In this document: positions 8,683-17,267 of the stretch, piece after piece
How positions within the stretch are numbered: the first letter of the stretch is position 1
How the letters are laid out: each line of letters begins with the position of its first letter
Origin: Streptomyces goshikiensis
GTDB taxonomy: Bacteria; Actinomycetota; Actinomycetes; Streptomycetales; Streptomycetaceae
Direction of reading: 5' to 3'
Length of the DNA: 64,000 nucleotides
Assembly: GCF_014650555.1 (NCBI RefSeq)
Contig: NZ_BMVE01000001.1
Span: forward strand, 372,001 to 436,000
The notes under the pieces: model-generated
What the model saw: the letters and a program-made list of their open reading frames with translations, nothing else
Database searches by the model: none
What the model was told of the DNA's origin: nothing
Made by a program: the position numbers and the translations under genes

Positions 8683-9354
8683 ATGCGTCTCGTCATCGCC
8701 CGCTGCTCCGTCGACTACGCGGGCCGGCTCACCGCCCATCTGCCCTCGGCACCCCGTCTGATCCTCGTGAAGGCCGACGGCAGTGTCTCGATCCATGCGG
8801 ACGACCGGGCGTACAAACCGCTCAACTGGATGTCGCCGCCTTGCACCCTCAAGGAGGGGAGCGGGGACGACGCCGGCGTGTGGACGGTCGTCAACAAGGC
8901 GGGCGAGAAGCTCATCATCACCATGGAAGAAGTCCTCCACGACTCCTCCCACGAGCTGGGCATCGACCCGGGCCTGATCAAGGACGGCGTCGAGGCCCAC
9001 CTCCAGGAGCTCCTGGCCGACCGCATCGACACGCTGGGCGAGGGCTACACCCTGATCCGCCGCGAGTACATGACGGCGATCGGCCCGGTGGACATCCTGT
9101 GCCGGGACGCCTCCGGCGCGACGGTGGCGGTGGAGATCAAGCGGCGCGGCGAGATCGACGGCGTCGAGCAGCTGACCCGCTACCTGGAGCTCCTGAACCG
9201 CGACCCGCACCTGGCCCCGGTCCGCGGCGTCTTCGCGGCCCAGGAGATCAAGCCCCAGGCCCGCGTCCTCGCGACGGACCGCGGCATGGACTGCGTGGTC
9301 CTGGACTACAACGCCCTCCGCGGCATCGAAGACGACAAACTCCGCCTCTTCTGA
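8683..9354 (+). CDS. nucS: NucS/EndoMS mismatch-specific endonuclease
   Basis: 223 residues, the normal length for actinobacterial NucS. The C-terminal nuclease domain shows the RecB-like active site: G-P-V-D-I-L-C with Asp, then V-A-V-E-I-K-R-R-G with Glu and Lys, then Q-L-T-R-Y. The protein ends D-K-L-R-L-F, the type of C-terminal peptide through which NucS binds the beta sliding clamp in actinobacteria. NucS cuts both strands at G-T, G-G and T-T mismatches and replaces MutS/MutL repair in this phylum. The start ATG 8683 gives [12 protein letters not shown], the typical N-terminus. Confidence 0.95.
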   Translation: MRLVIARCSVDYAGRLTAHLPSAPRLILVKADGSVSIHADDRAYKPLNWMSPPCTLKEGSGDDAGVWTVVNKAGEKLIITMEEVLHDSSHELGIDPGLIKDGVEAHLQELLADRIDTLGEGYTLIRREYMTAIGPVDILCRDASGATVAVEIKRRGEIDGVEQLTRYLELLNRDPHLAPVRGVFAAQEIKPQARVLATDRGMDCVVLDYNALRGIEDDKLRLF

Positions 9355-9393
9355 CCCACCCCGGCCCCACCGGCGTCACCTCCGGCGCCACCC

Positions 9394-9606
9394 CCAGCCC
9401 CGCCGGCGTTTGAGGCGCGGGGGTCTGGGGGCTGGTCCCCAGCGACGGCGCCGCACCCTCCAACCACCCCCGGCGCCACCTCCAGCCCCGCCGGCGTTTG
9501 AGGCGCGGGGGTCTGGGGGCTGGCCCCCAGGAACGGCGCCGCACCTCCAGCCCCGCCGGCGTTTGAGGCGCGGGGGGCCGGGGGCCGGCCCCTAGGAACG
9601 GCAGCG
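9394..9606. repeat. Three tandem copies of a ~64-bp streptomycete intergenic repeat
   Basis: Copies lie at 9394-9457, 9482-9545 and about 9547-9606. Each holds gccccgccggcgtttgaggc, then a G-rich block that pairs with a following C-rich block (gtctggggg...ccccag), then ggcgccgc. Copies 1 and 2 differ at very few bases; copy 3 is more diverged. The inner palindrome can fold as a hairpin, so besides being repetitive it may terminate transcription of nucS and of the ATPase gene ending at 9614. A shortened relative lies in the atp operon at 24334-24358. Confidence 0.8.
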
Positions 9607-9613
9607 CGGGGGG

Positions 9614-12061
9614 CTACGTGCCGGTACCGGTGCCCGTCGCGGTCGGCGCCGAGACCGACGTCGTCGGGGTCGGCGTCGCAGTCGGCGTCACGCTGGCACT
9701 CGGCGACGAGCTCGGCGACGTCGAGGTCGTCGGAGGCGAAGCCACCGGCGAAGTCTTCGGCGGCACCACCGGCGGCTTCCTCGACGGCGTCGCCCCACCG
9801 CTCGGCTTCGCGCCGGCGCCCCGGCTGACCCCCGGCGTGGGAGCGTCCGCCCCCTCCCCCGGTGTCGTCGCCCCCGGCTCGGCCTCCGTCACCGCACCCG
9901 AACCCGAACCCGAACCCGCCGGATCCGCCGGATCCCCCGCAGAATCGTTCCCTCCCGGCTCGCCGGCCGTATCCGTTCCCGCCGCCGGAACATCCGGCGT
10001 CGTCGACGACACCTTCGGCCCCGGCCCGGCCGGCGTCGTCTCCTCGTCCCCGGAGCCCACCGCCAGCGCCACCACCGTGCCCAGCGCGGCGACCGTCAGC
10101 GCCCCGGCGGCCGCCAGCAGCACCGTCCGCTTGCGGGACCCCGCCACCGGCCGCGCAGCGACCGGCGGAGCCAGCGCCGGCGCCGGAGACGGCTTCAGCG
10201 ACATCGGGAAGGGCTCCGCGAACACCTCCGCCAGGTTCGCCGGCGCGTCCCGCCGCGCCGGCACCACAGCCGTCACCGCCTCCGAGGCCCTCGGCCCGAC
10301 CGGAGCGGCCAGAGCCACCGGAACCGTCGGACCCGTCGCAGCCACCGGCACCGCCGGACCCAGCGCTGCCACCGGACCCGGCGCGGCCAGCGCCACCGCC
10401 CCGCCCACCGGCGGAGCCAACCGCAGCGGCGGCGACACCGCCGCCGCTCCCGCCGCCTCGCGGTCGGTCACCAGCGCCAGCGCCCGCCGCCCCGCCACGG
10501 TCCCCCGCTTGTCGGCCAGCGCCCCCTTCAGCCCGATCGACGCCTCCAGCTCGGCCCGCGCCCGCTCCAGCCGTCCCTCGCACAGCGCGAGCACGCCGAG
10601 CTCGTGGTGGAAGTACGCCTGCTCGGCGACCTCCCCCGCCTTCCGCGCGGCCTCTGCCCCGGACCGCAGGACCCGCTCCCACGCCTCCCAGTGCAGCGAC
10701 GCCGCGAACGCCGGGGCCGCCGTCCGCGCCAGCAGCACCGCCGCGACCACGTCCGCGCCGGCCAGCGCCGCCAGGACCGCGTCCGCCTCCGCCGCGACCC
10801 GCTCCGGCGTCACCGAGGCGTGCCCGGTCCACCAGGCGTAGTGCCGGGCGGCCGTACGGGCCTCCTCGGCGGCCGGGTCCCCGTAGCCGACCTCCTCCAG
10901 CTGCCGCGCGACCCCCGAGGCCAGCCGGTACCGCGTGCCGACCGGGGTCAGCAGCCCGCAGCCCAGCAGCTCCGCCACCGCCGCGTCGGCGTGGGTGTCC
11001 CCCACCAGCGCCGGCAGGTGCGCGTGGTGCGGCAGCTCCCCGCCCAGCGCGCACGCGATCCGCAGGACCGCCCGCGCCGACTCGCTCACCCGCGAGGCCA
11101 GCAGTTCCGCCGGGGCCGCGCCCTCGGCCAGCGTCGGCAGCGGTACGAACGCCGCGTAGCGCGGCCGTTCCTCGAAGACGCCGGGCTCCTCGTCCTCGTC
11201 GCCGCCCCGGGTCCCGTTGAGTTCGTCGCGCTGCCGCAGCAGCGCGGCCGCCTGGACGAAGCGCAGCGGCAGCCCTTCCGAGGCGAACCGCAGGTCCCCC
11301 GCCCAGGCGGTCTCCTCCTCCGTCAGCGCCCGGCCGACACCGGCCTCCAGGAACTCGACGGCCTCGGCCCGGCCGAGGCCCCCGAGGAAGACCTCCTCCA
11401 GGTGCGAGGCGTCGGAGGGGGCCTTGGTGTCCGGGGTAGCGGCCAGCAGGTAGGCGCATTCGGGGGTGGCGCGCAGCAGCTCGTCGAGGGCGGCGCCGCC
11501 CATCTCCAGGTCGTCGAGGAGGACGACGGCCCCGATCTCCCTTACGCGGGCGAGCAGTTCCTCCCGGTCGGGCCGCAGGGGCCGCTCGTCGGGCGCCTCG
11601 TACACGGCGGCGTACAGCGCGTGGAGCAGCTCGCCCGGCTGCTGCTGCCCGTATCCGGACAGCCGTACGACCCCGTCGGGCGCGACGCCCGCGCAGTCGG
11701 CGGCGACCGCGTCGAGGAGCCCGGAGCGACCGGAACCGGAGGGTCCGGTGAGCCGTACGGAACGCCCGTGCGAGAGCAGTCGTACGAGCCGTGCCCGCTC
11801 CTCCTCGCGCGCCGGCGTCAGCCGTGCGGAGGCGGGGGCTCCGGGGAGTACGGGCGGCCGTGCGGCGGTGTCGCGCGCGGCGCGGCCGGCGGCGTCGCGC
11901 CTGCGGGGACGGGCGCGTTCCGCGCCGGGCCGAAGCGGCTCGATCTCGCTGCCGTCGACGGGGTTCACCGTGAGGGTGAAGTCACCGGCCGTCAGCGTGA
12001 CCACCCGCGCGGGCCCCGAGGAGGGTTCCGCCGGATCGACCTGTCCCTGTGTACGGTCCAT
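9614..12061 (-). CDS. Large STAND-like ATPase with membrane anchor and Pro/Thr-rich tail
   Basis: 815 residues. An N-terminal Arg-rich linker is followed by an AAA/NB-ARC-like module: P-loop GPSGSGRSG near residue 106, Walker B V-V-L-L-D-D-L-E near residue 180, and LFxGLGRAEAVEFL-like helices. A helical repeat region with Trp/Ala-rich segments (about residues 390-520) resembles TPR. A single hydrophobic segment, T-V-L-L-A-A-A-G-A-L-T-V-A-A-L-G-T-V-V-A, lies near residue 645. About 140 residues of Pro/Thr/Ser/Gly tail follow, probably outside the membrane. The P-loop Lys is replaced by Arg (codon CGC), so hydrolysis may be weak. Function is unknown; a signalling role is an inference. Confidence 0.8.
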   Translation of the reverse strand: MDRTQGQVDPAEPSSGPARVVTLTAGDFTLTVNPVDGSEIEPLRPGAERARPRRRDAAGRAARDTAARPPVLPGAPASARLTPAREEERARLVRLLSHGRSVRLTGPSGSGRSGLLDAVAADCAGVAPDGVVRLSGYGQQQPGELLHALYAAVYEAPDERPLRPDREELLARVREIGAVVLLDDLEMGGAALDELLRATPECAYLLAATPDTKAPSDASHLEEVFLGGLGRAEAVEFLEAGVGRALTEEETAWAGDLRFASEGLPLRFVQAAALLRQRDELNGTRGGDEDEEPGVFEERPRYAAFVPLPTLAEGAAPAELLASRVSESARAVLRIACALGGELPHHAHLPALVGDTHADAAVAELLGCGLLTPVGTRYRLASGVARQLEEVGYGDPAAEEARTAARHYAWWTGHASVTPERVAAEADAVLAALAGADVVAAVLLARTAAPAFAASLHWEAWERVLRSGAEAARKAGEVAEQAYFHHELGVLALCEGRLERARAELEASIGLKGALADKRGTVAGRRALALVTDREAAGAAAVSPPLRLAPPVGGAVALAAPGPVAALGPAVPVAATGPTVPVALAAPVGPRASEAVTAVVPARRDAPANLAEVFAEPFPMSLKPSPAPALAPPVAARPVAGSRKRTVLLAAAGALTVAALGTVVALAVGSGDEETTPAGPGPKVSSTTPDVPAAGTDTAGEPGGNDSAGDPADPAGSGSGSGAVTEAEPGATTPGEGADAPTPGVSRGAGAKPSGGATPSRKPPVVPPKTSPVASPPTTSTSPSSSPSASVTPTATPTPTTSVSAPTATGTGTGT

Positions 12062-12249
12062 GACCCAGTCTCCCGATCGCGCCGATCGCGTCGCCGCCGT
12101 CGTTTCGCCCGGCCTTCGCTCGCACAGCCGCAGTCGCTACTGGTCCGGTTTTCCGCCCGACCCTAGACGGTGCCCGGTCGCGCCGGAACCGCCGGGGGGC
12201 CTTCACCACCGTTCCGTTACGTTTCCGCAGTCAAGGCAACACGCGGAGA

Positions 12250-12573
12250 TCACACCCGCGGCAGGGACTCCGCTTCCAGGCCGCCCTCGATCGCGAGGAT
12301 GCGGTGGAGCCGGGTGGCGACGAGGAGGCGCTGCATCTGCGGGGGCACCCCGCGCAGGACGAGGCGCCGGCCGGTGCGGCCGGCCCTGCGGTGGGCGCCC
12401 ATGATCACGCCGAGGCCGGTCGCGTCCCAGGAGTCGAGCCCGGTCAGGTCCAGCACGAGGTCGCCGCGCCCGTCGTCGAGGGCGCTGTGCAGGGCCGTAC
12501 GGGCGTCCGCCGCGCTGCGCACGTCGAGGCGGCCCCCGACAGCGAGTTCGGCGTGGTCGCCCCTGATGTGCAT
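12250..12573 (-). CDS. STAS-domain protein (anti-sigma-factor antagonist-like)
   Basis: 107 residues from ATG 12573, which has GGGAG 5 nt upstream. A longer reading from TTG 12627 adds 18 residues without fold content. The STAS pattern is clear: G-G-R-L-D-V-R-S-A-A-D-A, D-L-V-L-D-L-T-G-L-D, then W-D-A-T-G-L-G-V-I-M-G-A-H-R-R-A-G. In SpoIIAA/RsbV the residue after the Asp is the phosphorylated Ser (DSxG); here it is Ala, followed by Thr. The protein is therefore either unphosphorylated or uses the Thr. Partner-switch proteins are not encoded nearby. It lies upstream, on the same strand, of the large ATPase gene. Confidence 0.85.
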   Translation of the reverse strand: MHIRGDHAELAVGGRLDVRSAADARTALHSALDDGRGDLVLDLTGLDSWDATGLGVIMGAHRRAGRTGRRLVLRGVPPQMQRLLVATRLHRILAIEGGLEAESLPRV

Positions 12574-12727
12574 GTGTACTCCCGGCAGTCCCGCGTACGT
12601 ATGGTCCGATTGGTCCGTGGTCGGCAACTCTCACTGCAACTGACTGCCACCGGGGTGGCGAAGTTGCCGACCGTGAGCGAACCGATACCTAATTCACCCC
12701 ATGGGGTGCGGGGGTTCGAACTGGTGC

Positions 12728-13576
12728 TCAGTGCTTGTAGAAGCCCTGGCCGCTCTTGCGGCCGATGTCGCCCGCGTCGACCATGCGGCGCATGAGCTCC
12801 GGCGGCGCGAACTTCTCGTCCTGCGACTCGGTGTAGATGTTGCTGGTGGCGTGCAGCAGGATGTCGACGCCGGTGAGGTCGGCGGTGGCCAGCGGACCCA
12901 TCGCGTGACCGAAGCCCAGCTTGCAGGCGATGTCGATGTCCTCGGCGGAGGCGACGCCCGATTCGTACAGCTTCGCGGCCTCGACGACCAGCGCGGAGAT
13001 CAGACGGGTCGTCACGAAGCCGGCGACGTCGCGGTTGACGACGATGCAGGTCTTGCCGACGGACTCGGCGAACGCCCGGGTGGTGGCGAGGGTTTCGTCG
13101 CTCGTCTTGTAGCCGCGCACCAGCTCGCACAGCTGCATCATCGGGACGGGCGAGAAGAAGTGCGCGCCGACGACCCGCTCCGGACGCTCCGTCACGGCCG
13201 CGATCTTGGTGATCGGGATGGCGGAGGTGTTGGAGGCGAGGATCGCGTCCTCGCGGACGAGCTTGTCGAGCGCGCGGAAGATCTCGTGCTTGACCTCAAG
13301 CTTCTCGAAGACGGCCTCGACGACGATGTCGACGTCGGAGACGGCGTCGAGGTCGGTGGTCGTGGAGATCCGGGCGAGCGCGGCCTCGGCGTCCTCGGCC
13401 GTCATCCTGCCCTTGGAGACGAACTTGTCGTACGAGGCCTTGATTCCGTCCGTGCCCCGGGTCAGCGCGGCGTCGGTGACATCGCGCAGCACGACGTCCC
13501 AACCCGCCTGAGCGGAGACCTGCGCGATCCCGGAACCCATCAGTCCGGCACCGATGACGGCGAGCTTCCCAGCCAC
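12728..13576 (-). CDS. 3-hydroxybutyryl-CoA / 3-hydroxyacyl-CoA dehydrogenase
   Basis: 282 residues from GTG 13576, which has a GGGG ribosome-binding site at good spacing; two upstream starts (13588, 13597) add only seven residues. The N-terminal NAD fold is evident in L-A-V-I-G-A-G-L-M-G-S-G-I-A-Q, catalytic His lies in G-A-H-F-F-S-P-V-P-M-M-Q-L, and the conserved S-N-T-S-A-I and N-R-D-V-A-G-F-V-T-T-R-L motifs are present. It reversibly oxidises (S)-3-hydroxyacyl-CoA to 3-oxoacyl-CoA in butyrate/fatty-acid and ethylmalonyl-CoA-type metabolism. It is monocistronic here. Confidence 0.93.
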   Translation of the reverse strand: MAGKLAVIGAGLMGSGIAQVSAQAGWDVVLRDVTDAALTRGTDGIKASYDKFVSKGRMTAEDAEAALARISTTTDLDAVSDVDIVVEAVFEKLEVKHEIFRALDKLVREDAILASNTSAIPITKIAAVTERPERVVGAHFFSPVPMMQLCELVRGYKTSDETLATTRAFAESVGKTCIVVNRDVAGFVTTRLISALVVEAAKLYESGVASAEDIDIACKLGFGHAMGPLATADLTGVDILLHATSNIYTESQDEKFAPPELMRRMVDAGDIGRKSGQGFYKH

Positions 13577-13845
13577 TGCACACCCCACGTTCTTCAAAAC
13601 GGCCCAGTCTCGTAGCCTCTCGGCCGGAGACTAGCGCCCGGGGGCGGCGGTGTGACCCTGAAGTAACACGCGTCACGTCTCAGATGACGGACATCACACT
13701 GGTACGGCTCGGCGCCTCCCGCCCGCCAACCCCGCCCGGATCGCCCCCAGTCGCGGGGCTTTCCGCACCCCCGGCCCGGGCCGCCCGGGCCGGCCGGCGG
13801 CCCCGGGAAAGGCGGCACCGCGTGCGGTTTCGTGGTGGGCCTCAC

Positions 13846-13851
13846 TACGCT
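13846..13851 (+). promoter_or_regulatory. Candidate -10 (TACGCT) for the cobalamin adenosyltransferase gene
   Basis: TACGCT ends 6 nt before the ATG at 13858, again with no Shine-Dalgarno sequence, consistent with a leaderless transcript. Confidence 0.4.
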
Positions 13852-13857
13852 GGCCGC

Positions 13858-14430
13858 ATGGTGAACCTCACGCGCATCTACACCCGTACCGGCGACAAGG
13901 GCACGACCGCGCTCGGCGACATGAGCCGTACGGCCAAGACCGACCTGCGGATCTCCGCCTACGCCGACGCCAACGAGGCCAACGCGGCCATCGGGACCGC
14001 GGTCGCGCTCGGCGCGCTGCCGGCCGATGTGGTCAAGGTCCTGGTCCGGGTGCAGAACGACCTGTTCGACGTCGGCGCGGACCTGTGCACCCCGGTGGTG
14101 GAGAACCCGGAGTACCCGCCGCTGCGCGTCGAGCAGTTCTACGTGGACAAGCTGGAGGCGGACTGCGACCGCTTCAACGAGGAGCTGGAGAAGCTGCGCA
14201 GCTTCATCCTCCCCGGCGGAACGCCCGGCGCGGCCCTGCTGCACCAGGCCTGCACGGTGGTCCGGCGGGCTGAGCGCTCGACGTGGGCGGCACTGGAGGT
14301 GCACGGCGAGGTGATGAACCCGCTGACCGCGACCTACCTGAACCGGCTGTCCGACCTCCTGTTCATTCTGGCCCGGACGGCCAACAAGGAGGTCGGCGAC
14401 GTCCTCTGGGTCCCCGGCGGCGAACGCTGA
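13858..14430 (+). CDS. PduO-type cob(I)yrinic acid a,c-diamide/cobalamin adenosyltransferase
   Basis: 190 residues, family length. The diagnostic N-terminal ATP-binding motif I-Y-T-R-T-G-D-K-G-T-T-A-L-G is followed by D-A-N-E-A-N-A-A-I-G and, late in the helical bundle, R-R-A-E-R and Y-L-N-R-L-S-D-L-L-F-I-L-A-R. It transfers the 5'-deoxyadenosyl group from ATP to cob(I)alamin, supplying coenzyme B12. The true start is ATG 13858; in-frame upstream codons from 13684 lack protein-like composition. It converges on the membrane-protein gene with only 13 bp between stops. Confidence 0.95.
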   Translation: MVNLTRIYTRTGDKGTTALGDMSRTAKTDLRISAYADANEANAAIGTAVALGALPADVVKVLVRVQNDLFDVGADLCTPVVENPEYPPLRVEQFYVDKLEADCDRFNEELEKLRSFILPGGTPGAALLHQACTVVRRAERSTWAALEVHGEVMNPLTATYLNRLSDLLFILARTANKEVGDVLWVPGGER

Positions 14431-14443
14431 GGGCCGACAGGGC

Positions 14444-15019
14444 CTAGCGCTTCACCCGCTCGTCGGCGCGGTCCCGCTCCCGCGCGCCCGCCGGGGCCTT
14501 GCGCGGCCAGATCGAGTACGTCGCCGCGATGACCCCGTGGATGGCGACCACCCGCAGCGCGCCGTACTGCCAGGCCCGGAGCGAGCCCGGGTCGGCCGCG
14601 TCGCCGACGTACCAGATCGCGATCTGGAGCAGCCCGAGCGCGACGGCCGCAGCGAGCACCGTCCGGCCCCACAGCTTCCACTCGTGGACGGCCCGCGCCC
14701 TGCCGTACCCGGCGCCGGCCGGCTTCGGACCGCCGGCCAGCCGGTACGCGGCGTGGGCGTCGAGCCACTTCACGGTGTAGTGGCCGAAACCGACGGTGTA
14801 GCCGATGTAGAGGGCGGCGAGGCCGTGCTTCCAGCTCGGCTCCCCGCCGTTCTTGAGGTCCAGGGTGGTGACCACCAGCAGCACCAGCTCCAGCAGCGGC
14901 TCGCACAGCAGCACCGCCGCGCCCAGCCTCGGCATCTTCGCGAGGTAGCGCAGGGCGAGTCCGCCGGCCAGCAGCACCCAGAAGCCGACCTCGCAGGTGA
15001 CGATCAGCGCGACGAGCAC
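14444..15019 (-). CDS. Conserved integral membrane protein
   Basis: 191 residues from GTG 15019, preceded by GGAGAG. About five hydrophobic segments are visible: V-A-L-I-V-T-C-E-V-G-F-W-V-L-L-A-G-G-L near the N-terminus, A-A-V-L-L-C-E-P-L-L-E-L-V-L-L-V-V, L-A-A-L-Y-I-G-Y-T-V-G, L-A-A-A-V-A-L-G-L-L-Q-I-A-I and V-V-A-I-H-G-V-I-A-A-T-Y. A basic tail ends the protein. The charged H-Y-T-V-K-W and W-P-R-K pieces lie between segments. The family is conserved in streptomycetes but I know no function. It diverges from the histidine-kinase gene. Confidence 0.8.
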   Translation of the reverse strand: MLVALIVTCEVGFWVLLAGGLALRYLAKMPRLGAAVLLCEPLLELVLLVVTTLDLKNGGEPSWKHGLAALYIGYTVGFGHYTVKWLDAHAAYRLAGGPKPAGAGYGRARAVHEWKLWGRTVLAAAVALGLLQIAIWYVGDAADPGSLRAWQYGALRVVAIHGVIAATYSIWPRKAPAGARERDRADERVKR

Positions 15020-15210
15020 GGGTCTCTCCGTCCGTTCAGGGGATCTGTGTTCCGTGATCCGTGTTCCTCCTCCCAGCCTCCCGTCCGGTCCGGCCCGAAC
15101 CCTCCTCACCAGTGACGAACCGTGACTGCACCCTTCGATGTACCGCGGTGCGCTCCCGCCTCCGCCCCGGTGGCGAGGCCGCGCCGCCCCGCACCCTGTT
15201 GGATGGGAGC

Positions 15211-16392
15211 GTGATCCCCGAGAGCCGGCGCCCCCACCGCGACGACGTCCTCCTGGCCGTGTCCAGCGTGCTCGCGGGCGCGCTGCTCTGGTCCCTCGGC
15301 GTCCACAGCACCGGCAACCGGCACCTCCCCGCCTGGGTGGCCCTCGTCCCGCTCCTGGTCCTCGGCTCGATGGAGCTGCTGCGCCGCACCGCGCCCGCGG
15401 TGACCCTGCCCGTCGCCGTCGCGGGGCTGGTCTTCGACCGGTTCACGGTGGGAAATCTGGCCACCCTCCTGATCTTCACCGACCTGGTCTACGCGGCCGT
15501 CGTCTACGGGAAACCCGCGCTGGCCCGCCGGCTGCCGATCTCCACCGGGATGCTCACCGTCGCCGTCACGATCGCGGGCGTGGCCTGGCTGCGCACCCCG
15601 CAGGCCCTGGTGATCGGCGTGGTCACCGGTGTCCTGACCTTCGGCCCGGCCCTGACCGGCGCCACCCTGCGCAATCACCGCGAGGCCGCCGAGGCCGCCC
15701 GGCTGCGCGCCGAGCAGACCGCGCTGCTGGCGGAGATGGACCGGGCCCAGGCGGTGGTCGCCGAGCGGGCCCGGATGGCGCGGGAGCTGCACGACATGGT
15801 GGCGAACCACCTGTCGGCCATCGCCCTGCACTCCACCGCCGCGCTGTCCATCGACTCCCCCGCGACGAGCCGCGACGCGCTCGGGGTGATCCGCGAGAAC
15901 AGCGTGCAGGGGCTGGCCGAAATGCGCCGGTTGATCGGACTGCTGCGGGACGCCGGGGCCGGGCAGGAAGCCGTCGCCGTGCCCTCGCTGGACGGGCTCG
16001 ACAGCCTGATCGGCCACGCCCGTACGAACGGCCCCGGCAACGGGCTCGACTTCGTGCTGGACGACCGCAGGCCGCCCGGGGAGCCGCTGCCGACGCCGGT
16101 GGAACTGGCGGCGTACCGGATCGTGCAGGAATCGCTGACCAACGCCCTCAAGCACGCCGCCCCGGGTACCGTCCGGGTCGAGGTGGCGCGCGCCGACGGG
16201 CGGCTGACCGTACGGGTGGACTCGCCGTACGGGAACCGGCCGGGCCCGCGCGTCCCCGGCTCCGGGGCGGGTCTGGTCGGCATGCGGGAGCGCGCCGAGT
16301 TGCTCGGCGGGCGGTTCGACGCGGGGGCGGCTGGACCGGTGTGGCGGGTGGAGGCCTCGCTGCCCGCCGAGGAGAGGGTGGTGGCGGAATGA
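15211..16392 (+). CDS. Two-component sensor histidine kinase (NarX/DesK type)
   Basis: 393 residues from GTG 15211, immediately after GGGAG. The N-terminal half has about four to six membrane segments without a large extracellular loop, suggesting membrane-stress or lipid sensing. A HisKA_3 dimerisation motif, R-M-A-R-E-L-H-D-M-V-A-N-H-L-S-A-I, places the phosphorylated His at residue 194. The HATPase_c domain follows with Q-E-S-L-T-N-A-L-K-H (N box) and G-S-G-A-G-L-V-G-M-R-E-R (G box). The stop overlaps the start of the response-regulator gene by 4 nt, so the two form one system. Confidence 0.93.
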   Translation: MIPESRRPHRDDVLLAVSSVLAGALLWSLGVHSTGNRHLPAWVALVPLLVLGSMELLRRTAPAVTLPVAVAGLVFDRFTVGNLATLLIFTDLVYAAVVYGKPALARRLPISTGMLTVAVTIAGVAWLRTPQALVIGVVTGVLTFGPALTGATLRNHREAAEAARLRAEQTALLAEMDRAQAVVAERARMARELHDMVANHLSAIALHSTAALSIDSPATSRDALGVIRENSVQGLAEMRRLIGLLRDAGAGQEAVAVPSLDGLDSLIGHARTNGPGNGLDFVLDDRRPPGEPLPTPVELAAYRIVQESLTNALKHAAPGTVRVEVARADGRLTVRVDSPYGNRPGPRVPGSGAGLVGMRERAELLGGRFDAGAAGPVWRVEASLPAEERVVAE

Positions 16393-17114
16393 ACCAGCAG
16401 CGGGACACGCGGGGTACGCGGGGCGCCGGCGGCAAGGTCAGGGTCCTGGTGGCCGAGGACCAGAGCGCGGTACGGGCGGGCCTGGTGCTGATCCTGGGCA
16501 GCGCGGGCGACATCGAGGTGGCGGGTGAGGCCGCCGACGGCGAGGAGGCGGTGCGCCTGGCCCGCGAGCTGCGGCCGGATCTGGTCCTCATGGACGTGCG
16601 GATGCCGAGGCTCGACGGGGTCTCGGCGACCCGTCAGGTGGTCGCGGAGGGTCTGGCGGACGTCCTGGTGCTGACCACCTTCGACCTGGACGAGTACGTC
16701 TTCGGGGCGCTGCGCGCCGGGGCGGCGGGCTTCCTGCTGAAGAACGCGGAGGCGGCGGAGCTGATCGAGGCGGTCCGGACGGTCGGGCGCGGGGAGGGTC
16801 TGATCGCCCCGGCGGTGACCCGGCGGCTGATCGCGGAGTTCGCGGCGCCGCGTCCGCCGCGGCCGGCCGTGCCGCCGGAGACGGCCGCGGCGGTGGCCTC
16901 GCTGACCCGGCGGGAGCGGGAGGTGCTCGGCCGCCTGGGCGAGGGGTTGTCGAACGCGGAGATCGCGGGGCGGCTGGAGCTGGCGGAGGGCACGGTGAAG
17001 ACGCACGTCAGCAGGGTGCTGGGGAAGCTGGAGCTGCGCAGCCGGGCCCAAGCGGCCGTACTCGCGCGGGAGTTGGGGATCCCGGGGGCGGGCGGCGACT
17101 CTCCCGCCCCATAG
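16389..17114 (+). CDS. NarL/FixJ-family response regulator
   Basis: 241 residues, start ATG 16389 overlapping the kinase stop (ATGA). The receiver domain shows V-A-E-D-Q acidic residues, the phospho-acceptor Asp69 in L-V-L-M-D-V-R-M-P, Thr in V-L-T-T-F and Lys in F-L-L-K-N. A Pro-rich linker leads to a LuxR helix-turn-helix: L-T-R-R-E-R-E-V-L-G-R-L-G-E-G-L-S-N-A-E-I-A then T-V-K-T-H-V-S-R-V-L. It is expected to act as a transcription factor for the upstream kinase. The target is unknown. The chitinase promoter begins at its stop codon, but control of chiC by it is only a possibility. Confidence 0.93.
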   Translation: MNQQRDTRGTRGAGGKVRVLVAEDQSAVRAGLVLILGSAGDIEVAGEAADGEEAVRLARELRPDLVLMDVRMPRLDGVSATRQVVAEGLADVLVLTTFDLDEYVFGALRAGAAGFLLKNAEAAELIEAVRTVGRGEGLIAPAVTRRLIAEFAAPRPPRPAVPPETAAAVASLTRREREVLGRLGEGLSNAEIAGRLELAEGTVKTHVSRVLGKLELRSRAQAAVLARELGIPGAGGDSPAP

Positions 17115-17154
17115 GTCTGGACCTCTTGACGCTTGGTCCAGACCTTTCTACGCT
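17113..17154 (+). promoter_or_regulatory. chiC promoter with paired 12-bp repeats (chitinase direct-repeat / DasR-like site)
   Basis: A -35 TTGACG (17126-17131) and -10 TACGCT (17149-17154) are separated by 17 bp. Two 12-bp copies of the type WGGTCYRGACCT lie at 17113-17124 and 17134-17145, one just before the -35 and one in the spacer. Streptomycete chitinase promoters are known for such 12-bp direct repeats over the RNA polymerase site, which mediate induction by chitin and repression by glucose; they also resemble DasR operators. The region between -10 and the TTG start (about 110 nt) is the leader. Confidence 0.8.
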
Positions 17155-17267
17155 CGCCGAAACACTGTGGTGAGCGTGCCATGACAAGCGTGCTCACGGG
17201 CGGCGCAGGTCCCACCCCCATGCCGCGGTCGTCCCCACGACCGCGACGGACCTACGGAGGAGCACCC

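Noticed and set aside
9306..11459. 717-aa minus-strand frame rich in Gly/Arg
   Set aside because: Shadow of the large ATPase gene; no motifs and runs through the repeats.
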